Notes: generated from the letters alone by a model not told the origin. Counted from the stretch's first letter, positions 18,484 through 28,233 are shown. The stretch is 64,000 bases of DNA from Sphingobium yanoikuyae (GCF_013001025.1 NZ_CP053022.1:124001-188000), one strand, 5' to 3'. Numbers and translations are program-made.

Positions 18484-18517
18484 GGGGGCGTTTGCGGGAG
18501 GGGGCGGAATCCTACGC
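18484..18517 (+). repeat. Left terminal inverted repeat of the GNAT transposon
   Basis: 34 bases starting GGGGGCGTTTGCGGGAGG and ending CCTACGC, identical to the reverse complement of 24,179-24,212. Identity stops after 34 bases, close to the 38 bp typical of Tn3 elements. Confidence 0.9.
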
Positions 18518-18547
18518 CAAGCTCGCCCAGATAGCCGGCGCGAGATC

Positions 18548-19078
18548 TTACTTGTTGCTGCCTTCTACGGTCGCGCCAGAAAGGCGACGGCTCAGTTCTA
18601 TCCGGCGATGGCTACGCATTTTGAAGGTGTCTGGCCCAACGCGCCGATACTCAATGAAGCCGAGAGAACGCCAAAATCGCTCTGCCGCTTCATTCGCTTC
18701 CAGCACGGCCAACCGAATCTCTGTGGCACCTCTCGCAGCGGCCCAGCTTTCGACCGTCGAGTAAATTGAGCGTCCGACGCCACGACCACGCTGTGCGGCA
18801 TCTACGATCATGAAGCCGAGATACCATGTGCCATCACGCGGATAATCGCGGAGGATGGCCGCGATTGCATATAGGCCGCCAGGCCCCTTCCATCCCAGGA
18901 CAGCTTGATTGTGGGCGCTCTTTTCGGGCGGCACATCGGAGAAAAGCTCGCGAGCATCGTCCAGCGTGGGCGCGGCCCCGTCCTGCAACAGGAAATAGTC
19001 GCTGCAACGGTTGTACAGGTCTGCAACGTCTGCGGCGTCCGCTTGGGTAAGTTTGATCGGGGCTCCCGTCATCATCAT
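18548..19078 (-). CDS. GNAT-family N-acetyltransferase, coupled to tnpR
   Basis: A 176-residue acetyltransferase. The acetyl-CoA pyrophosphate-binding loop is AAQRGRGVGRS, with beta-4 WYLGFMIVD before it and NEAAERFWRSLGF after it, the GNAT motif order. The start codon overlaps the stop of the resolvase gene (ATGATGATGA; coding ends at 19,075-19,078), so the two are translationally coupled and it is a true transposon passenger. The substrate is unknown; drug, amine or toxin acetylation are possible. Confidence 0.85.
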   Translation of the reverse strand: MMMTGAPIKLTQADAADVADLYNRCSDYFLLQDGAAPTLDDARELFSDVPPEKSAHNQAVLGWKGPGGLYAIAAILRDYPRDGTWYLGFMIVDAAQRGRGVGRSIYSTVESWAAARGATEIRLAVLEANEAAERFWRSLGFIEYRRVGPDTFKMRSHRRIELSRRLSGATVEGSNK

Positions 19079-19695
19079 CGCGTTTTGGCAGCAAGCACGC
19101 GCTGACCGTAATCCCGGAGTTCCCCGTTGGGACCGACATAGCGGTAGAGAGTGACGCGCTCGATCCCGAGTTCCTTGCAGAGGTCGGAAACGGACGTGTC
19201 GCGTTGGGCCATAGCAGCCTGAGCGAGCCGCACCTGGGCCTTGGAGAGGGCGAACTTGCGGCCACCCTTGCGTCCCCGCGCGCGGGCAGCGGCCAGGCCA
19301 GCCATGGTGCGCTCGCGGATCATATCCCGCTCAAACTCCGCCAGTGTGGCAAAAATGCCGAACACCATCCGGCCCGATGGCGTCGTGGTGTCGATCTGCG
19401 CGCCCTTGCCGGTGAGCACCCGCAGACCGATACCGCGATCCGACAGATTCTGCACCGTGCTGACCAGGTGGGTGAGCGTTCGGCCGAGCCGGTCGAGCTT
19501 CCAAACGATGAGGACATCGCCGTCGCGCAACGATTTCAGGCAGGCGGCAAGACCGGGGCGATCATCACGGCTACCGGATGCACGATCATCATAGATATTG
19601 CCTGGCTCGACACCGGCAGCGCGAAGGGCATCGTGCTGCAGGTCGAGCGACTGCGAGCCGTCGGCTTTGGACACGCGGGCGTAGCCGATCAGCAT
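19075..19695 (-). CDS. tnpR: Tn3-family serine resolvase TnpR
   Basis: A 206-residue resolvase with catalytic Ser in IGYARVSKADGS, IVWKLDRLGRTL and the helix EFERDMIRERTMAG. The C-terminal helix-turn-helix is LCKELGIERVTLYRYV. It is divergent from the tnpA at 19,821. Its sequence is clearly related to, but distinct from, the resolvase at 17,020 (shared YARVSKADGSQ start). Confidence 0.93.
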   Translation of the reverse strand: MLIGYARVSKADGSQSLDLQHDALRAAGVEPGNIYDDRASGSRDDRPGLAACLKSLRDGDVLIVWKLDRLGRTLTHLVSTVQNLSDRGIGLRVLTGKGAQIDTTTPSGRMVFGIFATLAEFERDMIRERTMAGLAAARARGRKGGRKFALSKAQVRLAQAAMAQRDTSVSDLCKELGIERVTLYRYVGPNGELRDYGQRVLAAKTR

Positions 19696-19820
19696 GGATC
19701 ACAAACGAAGGTTTGAGGCGGTGACGAACATGAGCACATAAGATTGGGCTATTGTGTATCTTAACCAGCATCTCAATCAAGCTATCTCAAACCGTAGCTC
19801 GGAAAGAATAAGGAGCATGT
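19696..19820. promoter_or_regulatory. Divergent tnpR/tnpA intergenic with putative res site
   Basis: 125 bp between divergent resolvase and transposase. AT-richer than the surroundings, with repeated ATCTCAA motifs near 19,770-19,790 that could be resolvase subsites. AAGGAG sits just before the tnpA ATG. Confidence 0.5.
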
Positions 19821-22702
19821 ATGCCGCGTCGCGTGACCCTGACCGATCGACAGCGCGAGGCGCTGCTTCACTTGCCGGTCGATCAAGGTGAGCTGCTGCG
19901 GCACTATACCCTCAGCGATGAGGATCTCGGGCATATCCGCCAGCGCCGGCGCGCCCACAATCGTTTTGGCTTCGCGCTGCAACTGTGCGTCCTGCGCTAC
20001 CCGGGCCGGGTGCTCGCTCCTGGCGAGTTGATCCCGGCGCAGGTATCGGATTTCATCGCGGCCCAGCTCGGCCTGACCAGCGACGATCTACTCCTCTATG
20101 CCGCGCGCGAGGAGACCCGGCACGAGCATCTGGCGGACCTTCGCCGAATCTACGGCTATCGCTCCTTTTCGGGGCGGGGCGCACGGGATTTGCGCGAATG
20201 GATCGCTCGGGAAGCCGAGGCGGCGACATCGAATGAGGATCTTGCCCGTCGCTTCGTTGCGGAGTGTCGCCGCACCCGCACGATCCTTCCCGGCTCCTCG
20301 ACGATCGAGCGCCTTTGCGCCGATGCGCTGGTTGAGGCCGAGCGCCGGATCGAGGATCTTATCGCCCATCGCATCACGCCAACCCTGAGCGAGAATTTGG
20401 CTCACCTGTTGGAGGATACGGTGGATGGTCGCGTCACGCGCTTCGTATGGCTGCGACAGTTCGAGGTTGGCGCAAATTCAGCAGCCGCTAACCGGCTGAT
20501 GGATCGACTGGAATATCTTCAAAGGTTCGATCTTCCGGCGGATTTGCTGGACGGCGTGCCGGCGCATCGTGTGACCCGGCTTCGCCGGCAGGGCGAGCGC
20601 TATTACGCCGACGGCATGCGTGATCTGCCCGAAGACAGGCGGCTTGCGATCCTCGCTGTCTGCACCCTGGAATGGCGGTCATCGCTGGCCGATGTCATCG
20701 TGGAGACCCACGATCGCATCGTAGGCCGTCTCTATCGGGCCTCCGAACGCCTTTGCAACACCAGGATCGCCGACGAAAAGGCGGCCGTTCGGGACACGCT
20801 GAAGTCCTTTGCCGAAATCGGTGGTGCTTTGCTTGGAGCGCAGGACGATGGCACGGCCCTGGACGGGATAATCGCCACCGGGCCTGGCTGGGAACGGTTC
20901 AGAACCCTTGTCGCCACGGCCTCCGCGCTGACCAACGTGCTCGCGGCCGACCCGCTCAGCCGTGTGCTGGACGGCTATCACCGTTTCCGCCTCTACGCGC
21001 CCAGGATGCTGCGCCTGCTCGACATGCAGGCGGCGCCGATCGCCACGCCTCTTCTGGCGGCCGTTGCGATGCTGCGTAACGGGATCAAGGTCGATCCGCC
21101 GGTGGATTTTCTACGTCCCAACTCGAAATGGCATCGTCATCTTCGCGCTGAGCCCAGCGGCGACCACCGGCTTTGGGAAATCGCGGTGCTGTTCCACATC
21201 CGCGACGCCTTCCGGTCCGGTGACATATGGTTGGCGGGATCGCGCCGCTATGGCGACCTCAAGCAGCTTCTGGTCCCGCCACAGGCGATAGAGCAGACCG
21301 CGCGGCTCGCCGTGCCGCTGCGACCCGGCGAATGGCTGGCCGAGCGCAGGGCTCGACTGGATACACGGCTGAAGGAGTTTGGCCGCGCGGCGCGAACCGG
21401 CACGATCCCAGGCGGCATCATCGAGAACGGCAAGCTGCACATCGACAAGCTGAGGGCCGACACGCCCGAAGGGGCCGAGGATCTCGTGCTCGATCTCTAT
21501 CAACAGCTCCCGCCCGCGAGGATCACCGATCTGTTGCTGGAAGTCGATGAGCGAACCGGATTTTCCGAGGCGTTCACGCATCTGCGCACCGGCGCGCCCT
21601 GCAGCGACCGGATCGGCCTGATGAACGTGTTGCTGGCGGAAGGCGTCAATCTCGGTTTGCGCAAGATGGCGGCGGCGACCAACACGCACAGCTTCTGGGA
21701 ATTGCTGCGGATCGCGCGCTGGCATGTCGAAGGCAGCGCCTATGATCGGGCGCTCGCCATGATCGTGGAGGCCCACGCCGCCCTGCCCATGGCCGCCTTC
21801 TGGGGACAAGGGCAATCGGCATCCAGCGACGGGCAGTTCTTCCTTGCTACCGAGCAGGGCGAGGCGATGAATCTGATCAACGCGAAATATGGCAACGTCC
21901 CGGGCCTCAAGGGATACAGCCATGTGTCCGATCAATATGCGCCGTTCGCAACCCAGGTGATCCCGGCAACGGTCAGCGAGGCTCCCTATATCCTGGACGG
22001 GCTGCTCATGAATGACGCGGGCCGCCGCGTTCGCCAGCATTTTGCCGACACGGGCGGCTTCACCGATCATGTGTTCGCCGCCTGCGCCTTGCTCGGCTAC
22101 AGGTTCGCCCCCCGTATCCGCGATCTCCCTCAGAAAAGACTCTATGCCTTCACGCCCAACGCGACGCCGGCCAATGTGCGAGCGCTGGTCGGAGGTAAGA
22201 TCAATGAACCGCTCATCGAGCGCAACTGGCCCGACATCCTGCGCATCATGGCGACGATCGCAGCGGGGATCGTCGCCCCCAGCCAGATTCTTCGCAAGCT
22301 CGCCTCTTACCCGCGCCAGAATGAGCTGGCCCTCGCATTGCGAGAGGTGGGCCGCATCGAGCGAACCCTGTTCATGATCGACTGGATTCTTGATGCCGGC
22401 CTCCAGCGCCAGGCTCAGATCGGCCTCAACAAGGGTGAGGCCCACCACGCCCTAAAGCGCGCCATCAGCTTCCACCGCCGAGGTGAAATCCGGGATCGAT
22501 CCGGCGAAGGCCAGCACTATCGCATCGCCGGAATGAACCTGCTCGCCGCCATCATCATATTCTGGAACACCATGAAGCTCGGCGAGGTCGTCAATACCCG
22601 GGCCGCCAGCGGTACCCATATCGCGCCTGATCTACTCGCCCACGTCTCGCCGTTGGGATGGGAACACATCAATCTAACCGGGGAATATCGCTGGCCCAAA
22701 TC
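19821..22702 (+). pseudogene. tnpA: Tn3-family transposase TnpA, 3' end interrupted by IS110
   Basis: About 960 residues of TnpA, starting MPRRVTLTDRQREALLHL after a good AAGGAG. Catalytic motifs SSDGQFF, YILDGLL and NKGEAHHAL are all present. Native sequence ends at GEYRWPKS near 22,702, where the IS110 copy starts. The frame then runs about 75 further codons into the IS. Relatives continue roughly 15-20 residues after this point, so the loss is limited to the extreme C-terminus. Whether the hybrid is active is unknown. Confidence 0.88.
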
Positions 22703-24034
22703 CTTAGACCCAATGACCGTCATTCGCCTCGCGCTTCGAGGCAGGTGGGGCGTAAGCTCAGCTTGTCAGGAAGGAGAAGGACAATGTCGATCAGCAAGTT
22801 TGTCGGTCTCGATGTCCATAAAGAGACGATTGCAGTTGCGCTCGCCGATGACGGTCGGACTGGAGAAATCCGGTTCTACGGGACCATACCCAACACGCAG
22901 GATTCGATCCGGCGTCTGGTGGCCCGACTGAGCAGCCCGGATGTCGCGCTGCATTTCTGTTATGAAGCAGGCGGCTGTGGCTACGGAATTCATCGTCAGT
23001 TAGTCGATCTGGGGGCGGAATGTAGCGTGATTGCGCCATCGGTCATGCCGCGCAAACCTGCGGACCGGATAAAGACCGACCGACGTGACGCGATGACGCT
23101 CGCCCGATTGCTACGGTCTGGTGAATTGACGGCGATCTGGGTCCCGGACGAGGCACACGAGGCTATCCGTGATCTGATTCGTGGGCGACGCCAGGCGAAA
23201 CACGATTTGGTTGCTGGCCGGCAGATGTTGTTGAGCTTCCTTCTGCGCCATGGGCGCAAGTTCGCCGGTCGATCCAATTGGACCAAGGCGCACTGGCGCT
23301 GGCTCGGTGAGCAGGCGTTTGATGCACCTCACCAGCAATTCGTATTCGGCGAGAGCATCCGCCGGATCGAGGAAGCACAGCAGCGCTGCGACCGACTGGA
23401 TGCAATGCTGGTGGAGGCATTGCCCTATTGGTCGCTGGCGCCGTTGGTTCAGGCTCTGCAGGCCTTGCGGGGTGTCGGCTTGATTGTCGCCGCCACCTTA
23501 GTTGCAGAAATAGGCGACCTTGGTCGGTTCGATACCCCAAAACAGCTCATGGGTTGGCTGGGGCTGGTCCCGTCTGAAGCGTCGAGTGGTGCCCGGACGC
23601 GCCGAGGCGCAATAACGAAGACCGGCAACCGCGAAGCGCGAGCAATGTTGGTGGAGGCGGCCTGGTCCTATCGACTGCCAGCGCGGGAAGAACGCCGCTA
23701 TCGAGCCCGGGTCGAGGGACTGCCGGATGAAGTCAAAGCCATCGCCTGGAAAGCACAAGTCCGACTGTGCCAGCGCTACCGGATGTTGGCTGCGTCCGGG
23801 AAGCCCTTGCCGAAGGTCATCACGGCGATCGCTCGCGAATTGGTGGGATTTGTCTGGGACATCGGGCGACGTATGCAGCCCGCATGACGACGGCATCTCA
23901 AGTTATTGGACCTGATGGGCGTGCCGCGAAGACCAGGCAAGATGGGTAACCCTCGGCGTACGTTGGGGCAGGTTTCGACCGATGCCCGTGCTTAGAGAGA
24001 GGAAGGCCCACGACGGAAATGGGAAATGCGGTAG
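22703..24034 (+). mobile_element. IS110-family insertion sequence, copy B
   Basis: Inverted copy of the element at 12,595-13,925, same length and nearly identical. The left end interrupts tnpA. The right limit is where the copies diverge (after GGGAAATGCGGTAG). However, AATGACCGTCATT near the left end has a partner ATGACGGTCAT at 24,165-24,175, and the string ending CACCCATCAGGTGC at about 24,086-24,099 echoes sequence inside the element. The intact IS may therefore extend to about 24,177, with copy A truncated. Confidence 0.8.
22784..23887 (+). CDS. tnp: IS110-family DEDD transposase (copy B)
   Basis: 367 residues starting MSISKFVGLDVHKE, with AAGGAGAAGG upstream. It has the same catalytic Asp, Glu and DRRDA pattern as copy A and the same C-terminal ASSGARTRRG serine block; the only difference seen is Val instead of Leu in PLPKVITAI. 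An in-frame extension upstream to 22,658 belongs to the interrupted tnpA and is not part of this gene. Confidence 0.95.
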   Translation: MSISKFVGLDVHKETIAVALADDGRTGEIRFYGTIPNTQDSIRRLVARLSSPDVALHFCYEAGGCGYGIHRQLVDLGAECSVIAPSVMPRKPADRIKTDRRDAMTLARLLRSGELTAIWVPDEAHEAIRDLIRGRRQAKHDLVAGRQMLLSFLLRHGRKFAGRSNWTKAHWRWLGEQAFDAPHQQFVFGESIRRIEEAQQRCDRLDAMLVEALPYWSLAPLVQALQALRGVGLIVAATLVAEIGDLGRFDTPKQLMGWLGLVPSEASSGARTRRGAITKTGNREARAMLVEAAWSYRLPAREERRYRARVEGLPDEVKAIAWKAQVRLCQRYRMLAASGKPLPKVITAIARELVGFVWDIGRRMQPA

Positions 24035-24178
24035 TCAATCCGCGGATGAGAGCATGATCAATCGTCGTCGATCGGCTCGCGGCACACCCATCAGGTGCAT
24101 CATCAGTTTCAATTACACCGGACCTCAGTTTTGGTGTAGGTTCTGTGCGGCTCCGCTTCCAAAATGACGGTCATGAGA
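24035..24178. other. Non-coding remainder between IS110 copy B and the right transposon repeat
   Basis: 144 bases without a supportable gene. They could be the residual 3' end of tnpA plus spacer, or the true distal part of the IS110 element, including a possible guide-RNA region. The palindrome-like ATGACGGTCAT at 24,165 echoes the IS left end. Confidence 0.5.
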
Positions 24179-24212
24179 GCGTAGGATTCCGCCCCCTCCC
24201 GCAAACGCCCCC
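24179..24212 (-). repeat. Right terminal inverted repeat of the GNAT transposon
   Basis: Reverse complement is identical over 34 bases to 18,484-18,517. The outermost bases are the five C at 24,208-24,212. Confidence 0.9.
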
Positions 24213-24380
24213 TACGATTGAGAAGCGCGGCGGAATCTCTTAGATTGATCGCTGGAGGCTTTGTTCGCGGAGACGCGCACATTGCCTTCTTTTCGTTTTA
24301 GGAAGCGCTGCCCTAAGCGACAGAAGCCAGAGCTTTGACAATGCGGCATTCCGCGATGGAGCCGACCATGTATCTTGATC
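24213..24380. other. Spacer between the GNAT transposon and the HAD gene
   Basis: 168 bases, no gene or clear hairpin seen. It should hold the terminator of the long minus-strand metal operon, but I found no convincing stem with a T-run. Confidence 0.45.
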
Positions 24381-25130
24381 CTATCGGTGCAGACACGCGA
24401 TGATGGCGGTCACGACGGCGGTGGTTTCCGCGACGTCGCGCACCCTCACTGTGTCGAGGCCGATTTCAGCAGCGGGATAGTCATTCCCACCGGGGAATAT
24501 CGCATCCCCAATGAACAGCATCCCGTCGAGCGGGACACCGCTCTCGGCACTCAGGCGCTTCAGGCCATAGCCCTTGTCGATCCCTGCTCTGGTCACGTCG
24601 ATCGATGTCGTGCCACCGAGATTGATCGAGAGCTCCGGCAGCTTCGCGCGCAACGTGGCCTGCAACGCGGTCCTCTTCTTTCGGTCAGGATCCCACGCTT
24701 CCTTTTCCTTCAGCGGCGCTGCCTGCCCCAGGCCCGAAAAGGTGATCTGGCTGCCCCGGTCCTCGATCCGTTCGCCCCAGATACGTTCGTCGGCGAGACC
24801 GGCATCGGTCAGCGCCTGATCGAAGGCCGTGCGGATCTTCGCCTTCTCCGCGTCGTCGAACAGTTCGGCATAGACCGCGCGCCAAGCGCCATTGATGAAC
24901 CGATAGAGTTTCGTGCCTGTGGTCGGCATCAACCAGAGACGGTCGAGCGCGACGCCGGCAGGAAGGCGCGAGGCGATCTGCTTTTCGAACTGCGGCCAGT
25001 CCCCGCCCGAGATCACCGCCACATCCGTGATGGCGAGCAATCGGGCGAGGATTGCGGCCATATCCTCCGATAACGGCCGCTTGCTCTCGGCAAGCGTGCC
25101 GTCGAGGTCGAAGGCGATCAGCCACTTCAT
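24381..25130 (-). CDS. HAD-superfamily (subclass IIB) sugar-phosphatase/phosphomannomutase-like protein
   Basis: A 249-residue HAD hydrolase. Motif I is FDLDGTLAES near the N-terminus with the nucleophilic Asp, motif II is VISGGDW, and motif IV is IGDAIFPGGND. The cap region resembles eukaryotic-type phosphomannomutase/Cof-like subclass IIB. The start ATG overlaps the stop of the upstream P-type ATPase gene by four bases, so it is coupled to the metal operon and is its last gene. Why a sugar-phosphate phosphatase travels with metal efflux is not clear. Confidence 0.8.
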   Translation of the reverse strand: MKWLIAFDLDGTLAESKRPLSEDMAAILARLLAITDVAVISGGDWPQFEKQIASRLPAGVALDRLWLMPTTGTKLYRFINGAWRAVYAELFDDAEKAKIRTAFDQALTDAGLADERIWGERIEDRGSQITFSGLGQAAPLKEKEAWDPDRKKRTALQATLRAKLPELSINLGGTTSIDVTRAGIDKGYGLKRLSAESGVPLDGMLFIGDAIFPGGNDYPAAEIGLDTVRVRDVAETTAVVTAIIACLHR

Positions 25131-27628
25131 GCCGCCTTCCCTGCCGGATCGCGGTAGGCGAGCAGCCTGAGCGCATTGATGACGACGAGCAGCGTCGATC
25201 CCTCATGAACCGCCACCGCTGGCCCAATGCCGAGGCCGAGGATGGTAGCAGGCACCAGGAAGGCGACGACACCCAGGCTGACGAAGACGTTCTGCCGGAT
25301 GATTCCACGGGTATGGCGGCTAAGACCGACTGCGAATGGCAGGTGCGCCAGATCGTCGGCCATCAGCGCCACGTCGGCTGTCTCCAGCGCAACGTCCGAC
25401 CCCGCCGCGCCCATCGCGATGCCGACCGTGGCGCTTGCCATCGCCGGCGCATCGTTCACGCCGTCGCCCACCATCGCGACCTTGTCTTCGCCGGCGAGCT
25501 TCTTGATCGCGGCAACCTTGTCTTCGGGCATGAGGTCGCCCCACGCTTCGTCGATCCCGACTTCGTCGGCGATCGCTTCGGCGACTTTCTGGTGATCGCC
25601 GGAGATCATTATCATCCGCGACACGCCCATCTCGTGCAGCCGACGCAACGCGGTCTTGGCAGCTTCGCGAGGCGTGTCCATCAGGCCGATCGCGCCCAGG
25701 TCGCGGTCCCCCTTGCGGACCACCATTGTCGTGCGGCCGTTCTCGCGCAGCTTCGCGATTGCGTCCTGCGCGCCCTGCCCCAGCGCCGGAATGCCCTCAC
25801 TTCCGAACATCTCGGCCTTGCCGATCCACACCGTCTCGCCATCCACGCTCGCGGTGACGCCCCGACCGGTCAGGCTCTTGAGGTCGCCGGCAGTCGGCAC
25901 GGCACGATCGTTCAGACGTTCGCGGCCGTCCTTGACGATCGCTTGGGCCAGGGGATGGTCGCTCAACGCTTCGACGGCGACAGCCAGCGCCAGCAACTCG
26001 CCTTCATCGGCGCCATCGACGGGCACGACATCAGTGATGCGCGGACGACCTTCGGTCAGCGTGCCCGTCTTGTCGAAAGCGATCGCTTTGAGCGACCCGA
26101 GGTTTTCGAGCGGTGCACCGCCCTTCACGAGCACGCCGCCCCGCGCTGCACGGGCAACGCCCGACAGGACCGCGCTCGGCGTTGCGATCGCGAGCGCGCA
26201 CGGGCTTGCCGCCACCAGCACCGCCATCGCGCGATAGAAGCTGTCGCGGAACGGCTCGTCGACGACCACCCATGCGAACAGCAGGAGCACTGACAGGACC
26301 AGGACGGCGGGCACGAAGATCCGTTCGAACCGGTCGGTGAAGCGCTGCGTCGGCGACTTCTGCGTCTCCGCTTCGCTCACCATCTTCACGACCTTGGCAA
26401 GCGCGCTTTCATTGGAACGGCGTGTCACCTCGATCTCGATCGCGCCGCCGCCGTTGATCGTACCAGCAAAAACCCGGCTTTCCGCGTCGACTGCATCGGG
26501 CTTGGCGCGTGCCGCTGCGGCATCTGCGACCGGCACCTTGTCGACCGGGATGCTTTCACCCGTGACCGGGGCCTGGTTGATCGCGCTGGTGCCCTTGATG
26601 ACGAAGCCGTCGGCAGGCAGGCGCTCGTTCGGGCGGACGATGGCAATGTCCCCGACGACCATCTGCTCGACCGGGATTTCGCTGGTCTGCCCGCCGCGTC
26701 GCACGGTCGCGGTTTCGGGCGCGAGCTTCGCCAGCGCCTCGATCGCCTTCTTGGCGCGGCCCATTGCATAATGCTCAAGCGCATGGCCGAGGCTGAACAG
26801 GAACAGCAGCAGCGCACCTTCGGCCCATGCGCCCAGCGCAGCGGCGCCGGCCGCAGCGACCAACATCAGCGTGTCGATCTCGAACTTCTTCATCCGGAGG
26901 TTGTCGATCGCCTCGCGCAGCGTGAAGAATCCGCCGAAGAAATAGGCTGCGATATAGCAGGCGGTCGGCAGCCATTCGGGCGCGCCAGCGACCAGCCTCT
27001 CGATCGCGTAGCCGATCCCCAGCAGCGCGCCACAGGCGAGCGCGAAGATCAGCTCGGTATTGGGGCCGAGAAATTCGGCGTGGCTATGGTCGTGGCCATC
27101 GCCGGGGCCGTGCTTCTCTTCGCCCGCGCCGTGGCCCCCGGGGCCGTGGTCGTGGCCGGCATGTTCATCGGCAGCGACCCGCTTGCCCACCCTCACCTTC
27201 AGCTTGCGAAGCGCAGCGCGCACCTCCTCTTCGGTGGTTTCGCGGCGATCATATTCGACCCGGACAGACCCGCTGGTGCTGGCGCTTGCCTGGACCACGC
27301 CGGGCAAGGCGCACAGCGCATCGCTGACCGTGCGCGCCCGACGTTCGTGGTTGATCCCCGTCACCTGCCAGATCGCATGGCCGTAGCGCTCGGTGATTTC
27401 GGCACCTGCGGCGCGCACCATTTCGCGCAACCGTGGCAGCGGCAGCTTGGCGGCATCGAAATGGATGCACAGCGCCGCTGGCGTGTTGCCGTCGAGACAG
27501 ATCACATGCGCCCGCTCGACACCTTCGCGCTTTGACAGGGTTGATACGAGACGGTCCAGGCAGGCATCGGCCGCGTCAGGAAGGTCCGGCAACAACACTG
27601 GAATGTCGAGTTCGAGCTTGTCGTTCAT
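25127..27628 (-). CDS. P1B-type heavy-metal ATPase (Zn/Cd/Pb type) with His-rich N-terminus
   Basis: An 833-residue cation ATPase exporting soft divalent metals from the cytoplasm. The membrane metal motif is ASPCALAIATPS (SPC, Zn/Cd/Pb/Co type rather than Cu), the phosphorylation site is DKTGTLTEG, the hinge is [12 protein letters not shown] and the last helix has HEGSTLLVV. The N-terminal 150 residues look like two degenerate HMA-like folds without CxxC. A linker at about residues 150-190 carries many His (HDHGPGGHG, DGHDHSHAE). The start ATG at 27,628 is preceded by AAAGGAGGT and overlaps the CDF stop. Related to ZntA/CadA. Confidence 0.93.
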   Translation of the reverse strand: MNDKLELDIPVLLPDLPDAADACLDRLVSTLSKREGVERAHVICLDGNTPAALCIHFDAAKLPLPRLREMVRAAGAEITERYGHAIWQVTGINHERRARTVSDALCALPGVVQASASTSGSVRVEYDRRETTEEEVRAALRKLKVRVGKRVAADEHAGHDHGPGGHGAGEEKHGPGDGHDHSHAEFLGPNTELIFALACGALLGIGYAIERLVAGAPEWLPTACYIAAYFFGGFFTLREAIDNLRMKKFEIDTLMLVAAAGAAALGAWAEGALLLFLFSLGHALEHYAMGRAKKAIEALAKLAPETATVRRGGQTSEIPVEQMVVGDIAIVRPNERLPADGFVIKGTSAINQAPVTGESIPVDKVPVADAAAARAKPDAVDAESRVFAGTINGGGAIEIEVTRRSNESALAKVVKMVSEAETQKSPTQRFTDRFERIFVPAVLVLSVLLLFAWVVVDEPFRDSFYRAMAVLVAASPCALAIATPSAVLSGVARAARGGVLVKGGAPLENLGSLKAIAFDKTGTLTEGRPRITDVVPVDGADEGELLALAVAVEALSDHPLAQAIVKDGRERLNDRAVPTAGDLKSLTGRGVTASVDGETVWIGKAEMFGSEGIPALGQGAQDAIAKLRENGRTTMVVRKGDRDLGAIGLMDTPREAAKTALRRLHEMGVSRMIMISGDHQKVAEAIADEVGIDEAWGDLMPEDKVAAIKKLAGEDKVAMVGDGVNDAPAMASATVGIAMGAAGSDVALETADVALMADDLAHLPFAVGLSRHTRGIIRQNVFVSLGVVAFLVPATILGLGIGPAVAVHEGSTLLVVINALRLLAYRDPAGKAA

Positions 27629-28233
27629 GACGACCTCCTTTCGCTTTTCTTGGTTTCGGCGCGCGCGTCGCGCAGGATTTCGACACCGCCCTTGATGGCG
27701 ATGATGGCGGTGGCGAAGCCGACCAGCAGGTCCGGCCAATTGGTACCCAACCACAGCACCAGCACGCCGGCGATCAGGATGCCGCCGTTGGAAATGAAGT
27801 CGTTGAAGCTGAAGGTGGTTGCGGCCCGGAGATTGACGTCCGGATCCTTGAGGCGCTGGAGCAGCCGCAGGCAGAGGTAATTCACGACGCCGGCGATCGC
27901 GGACATGACCATCATGGTAGGTCCGATGGGCTCGCTGCCCTGCACGTAGCGCCGTCCGACATCGATCAAGATGCCGCCCGCGAAGATCAGCAGCATGACG
28001 CCCGAAGCGACCGCGGCGCGTGTCTTCCATGTCTGGCCCCGGGTGAGCGCCACAAGGCTCAGCGCATACACAGCCGTATCGGACAGGTTGTCGACGCCGT
28101 TGGCGATCAGCGCGCTCGAGTCCGCGAAGAAGCCGGAAACGAAGAAGCCCGCAGCGATCGCCGCGTTCAGCAGCAGGACGATCCACAGTGTGCGGCGCTC
28201 CTGCCCGCCATTGTTGTCGTTGCCCGGGATCAT
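27625..28233 (-). CDS. CDF-family cation transporter (short)
   Basis: A 202-residue membrane protein of the cation diffusion facilitator type, about six helices. Helix 2 carries NGVDNLSD and helix 5 reads SFNDFISNGG. The latter is ND-x3-N where zinc CDFs have H-x3-D, so its metal specificity may differ. It ends at the start of the P-type ATPase (four-base overlap) and starts at the stop of the ZIP-like gene (four-base overlap). The cytoplasmic C-terminal domain of full-length CDFs (about 300 residues) is missing. Confidence 0.85.
   Translation of the reverse strand: MIPGNDNNGGQERRTLWIVLLLNAAIAAGFFVSGFFADSSALIANGVDNLSDTAVYALSLVALTRGQTWKTRAAVASGVMLLIFAGGILIDVGRRYVQGSEPIGPTMMVMSAIAGVVNYLCLRLLQRLKDPDVNLRAATTFSFNDFISNGGILIAGVLVLWLGTNWPDLLVGFATAIIAIKGGVEILRDARAETKKSERRSS

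Larger units (their letters stand above)
18484..24212. mobile_element. Tn3-family transposon with GNAT passenger, carrying an IS110 copy
   Basis: Bounded by a 34-bp perfect inverted repeat: left 18,484-18,517 (starting GGGGGCGTTTGCGGGAGG), right 24,179-24,212. Between them lie a GNAT acetyltransferase, tnpR (minus), tnpA (plus) and an IS110 copy that interrupts the 3' end of tnpA. Total about 5.73 kb. The flanking five bases (GACAA left, TACGA right) do not match, so no target duplication is visible. This suggests recombination after insertion. Confidence 0.85.

Noticed and set aside
21111..22448. Minus-strand frame of about 445 codons
   Set aside because: Antisense shadow of the tnpA at 19,821.
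18479..24217. Target-site duplication of the GNAT transposon
   Set aside because: Five-base flanks GACAA and TACGA differ.
25052..26293. Plus-strand frame of about 413 codons
   Set aside because: Antisense shadow of the P-type ATPase gene.
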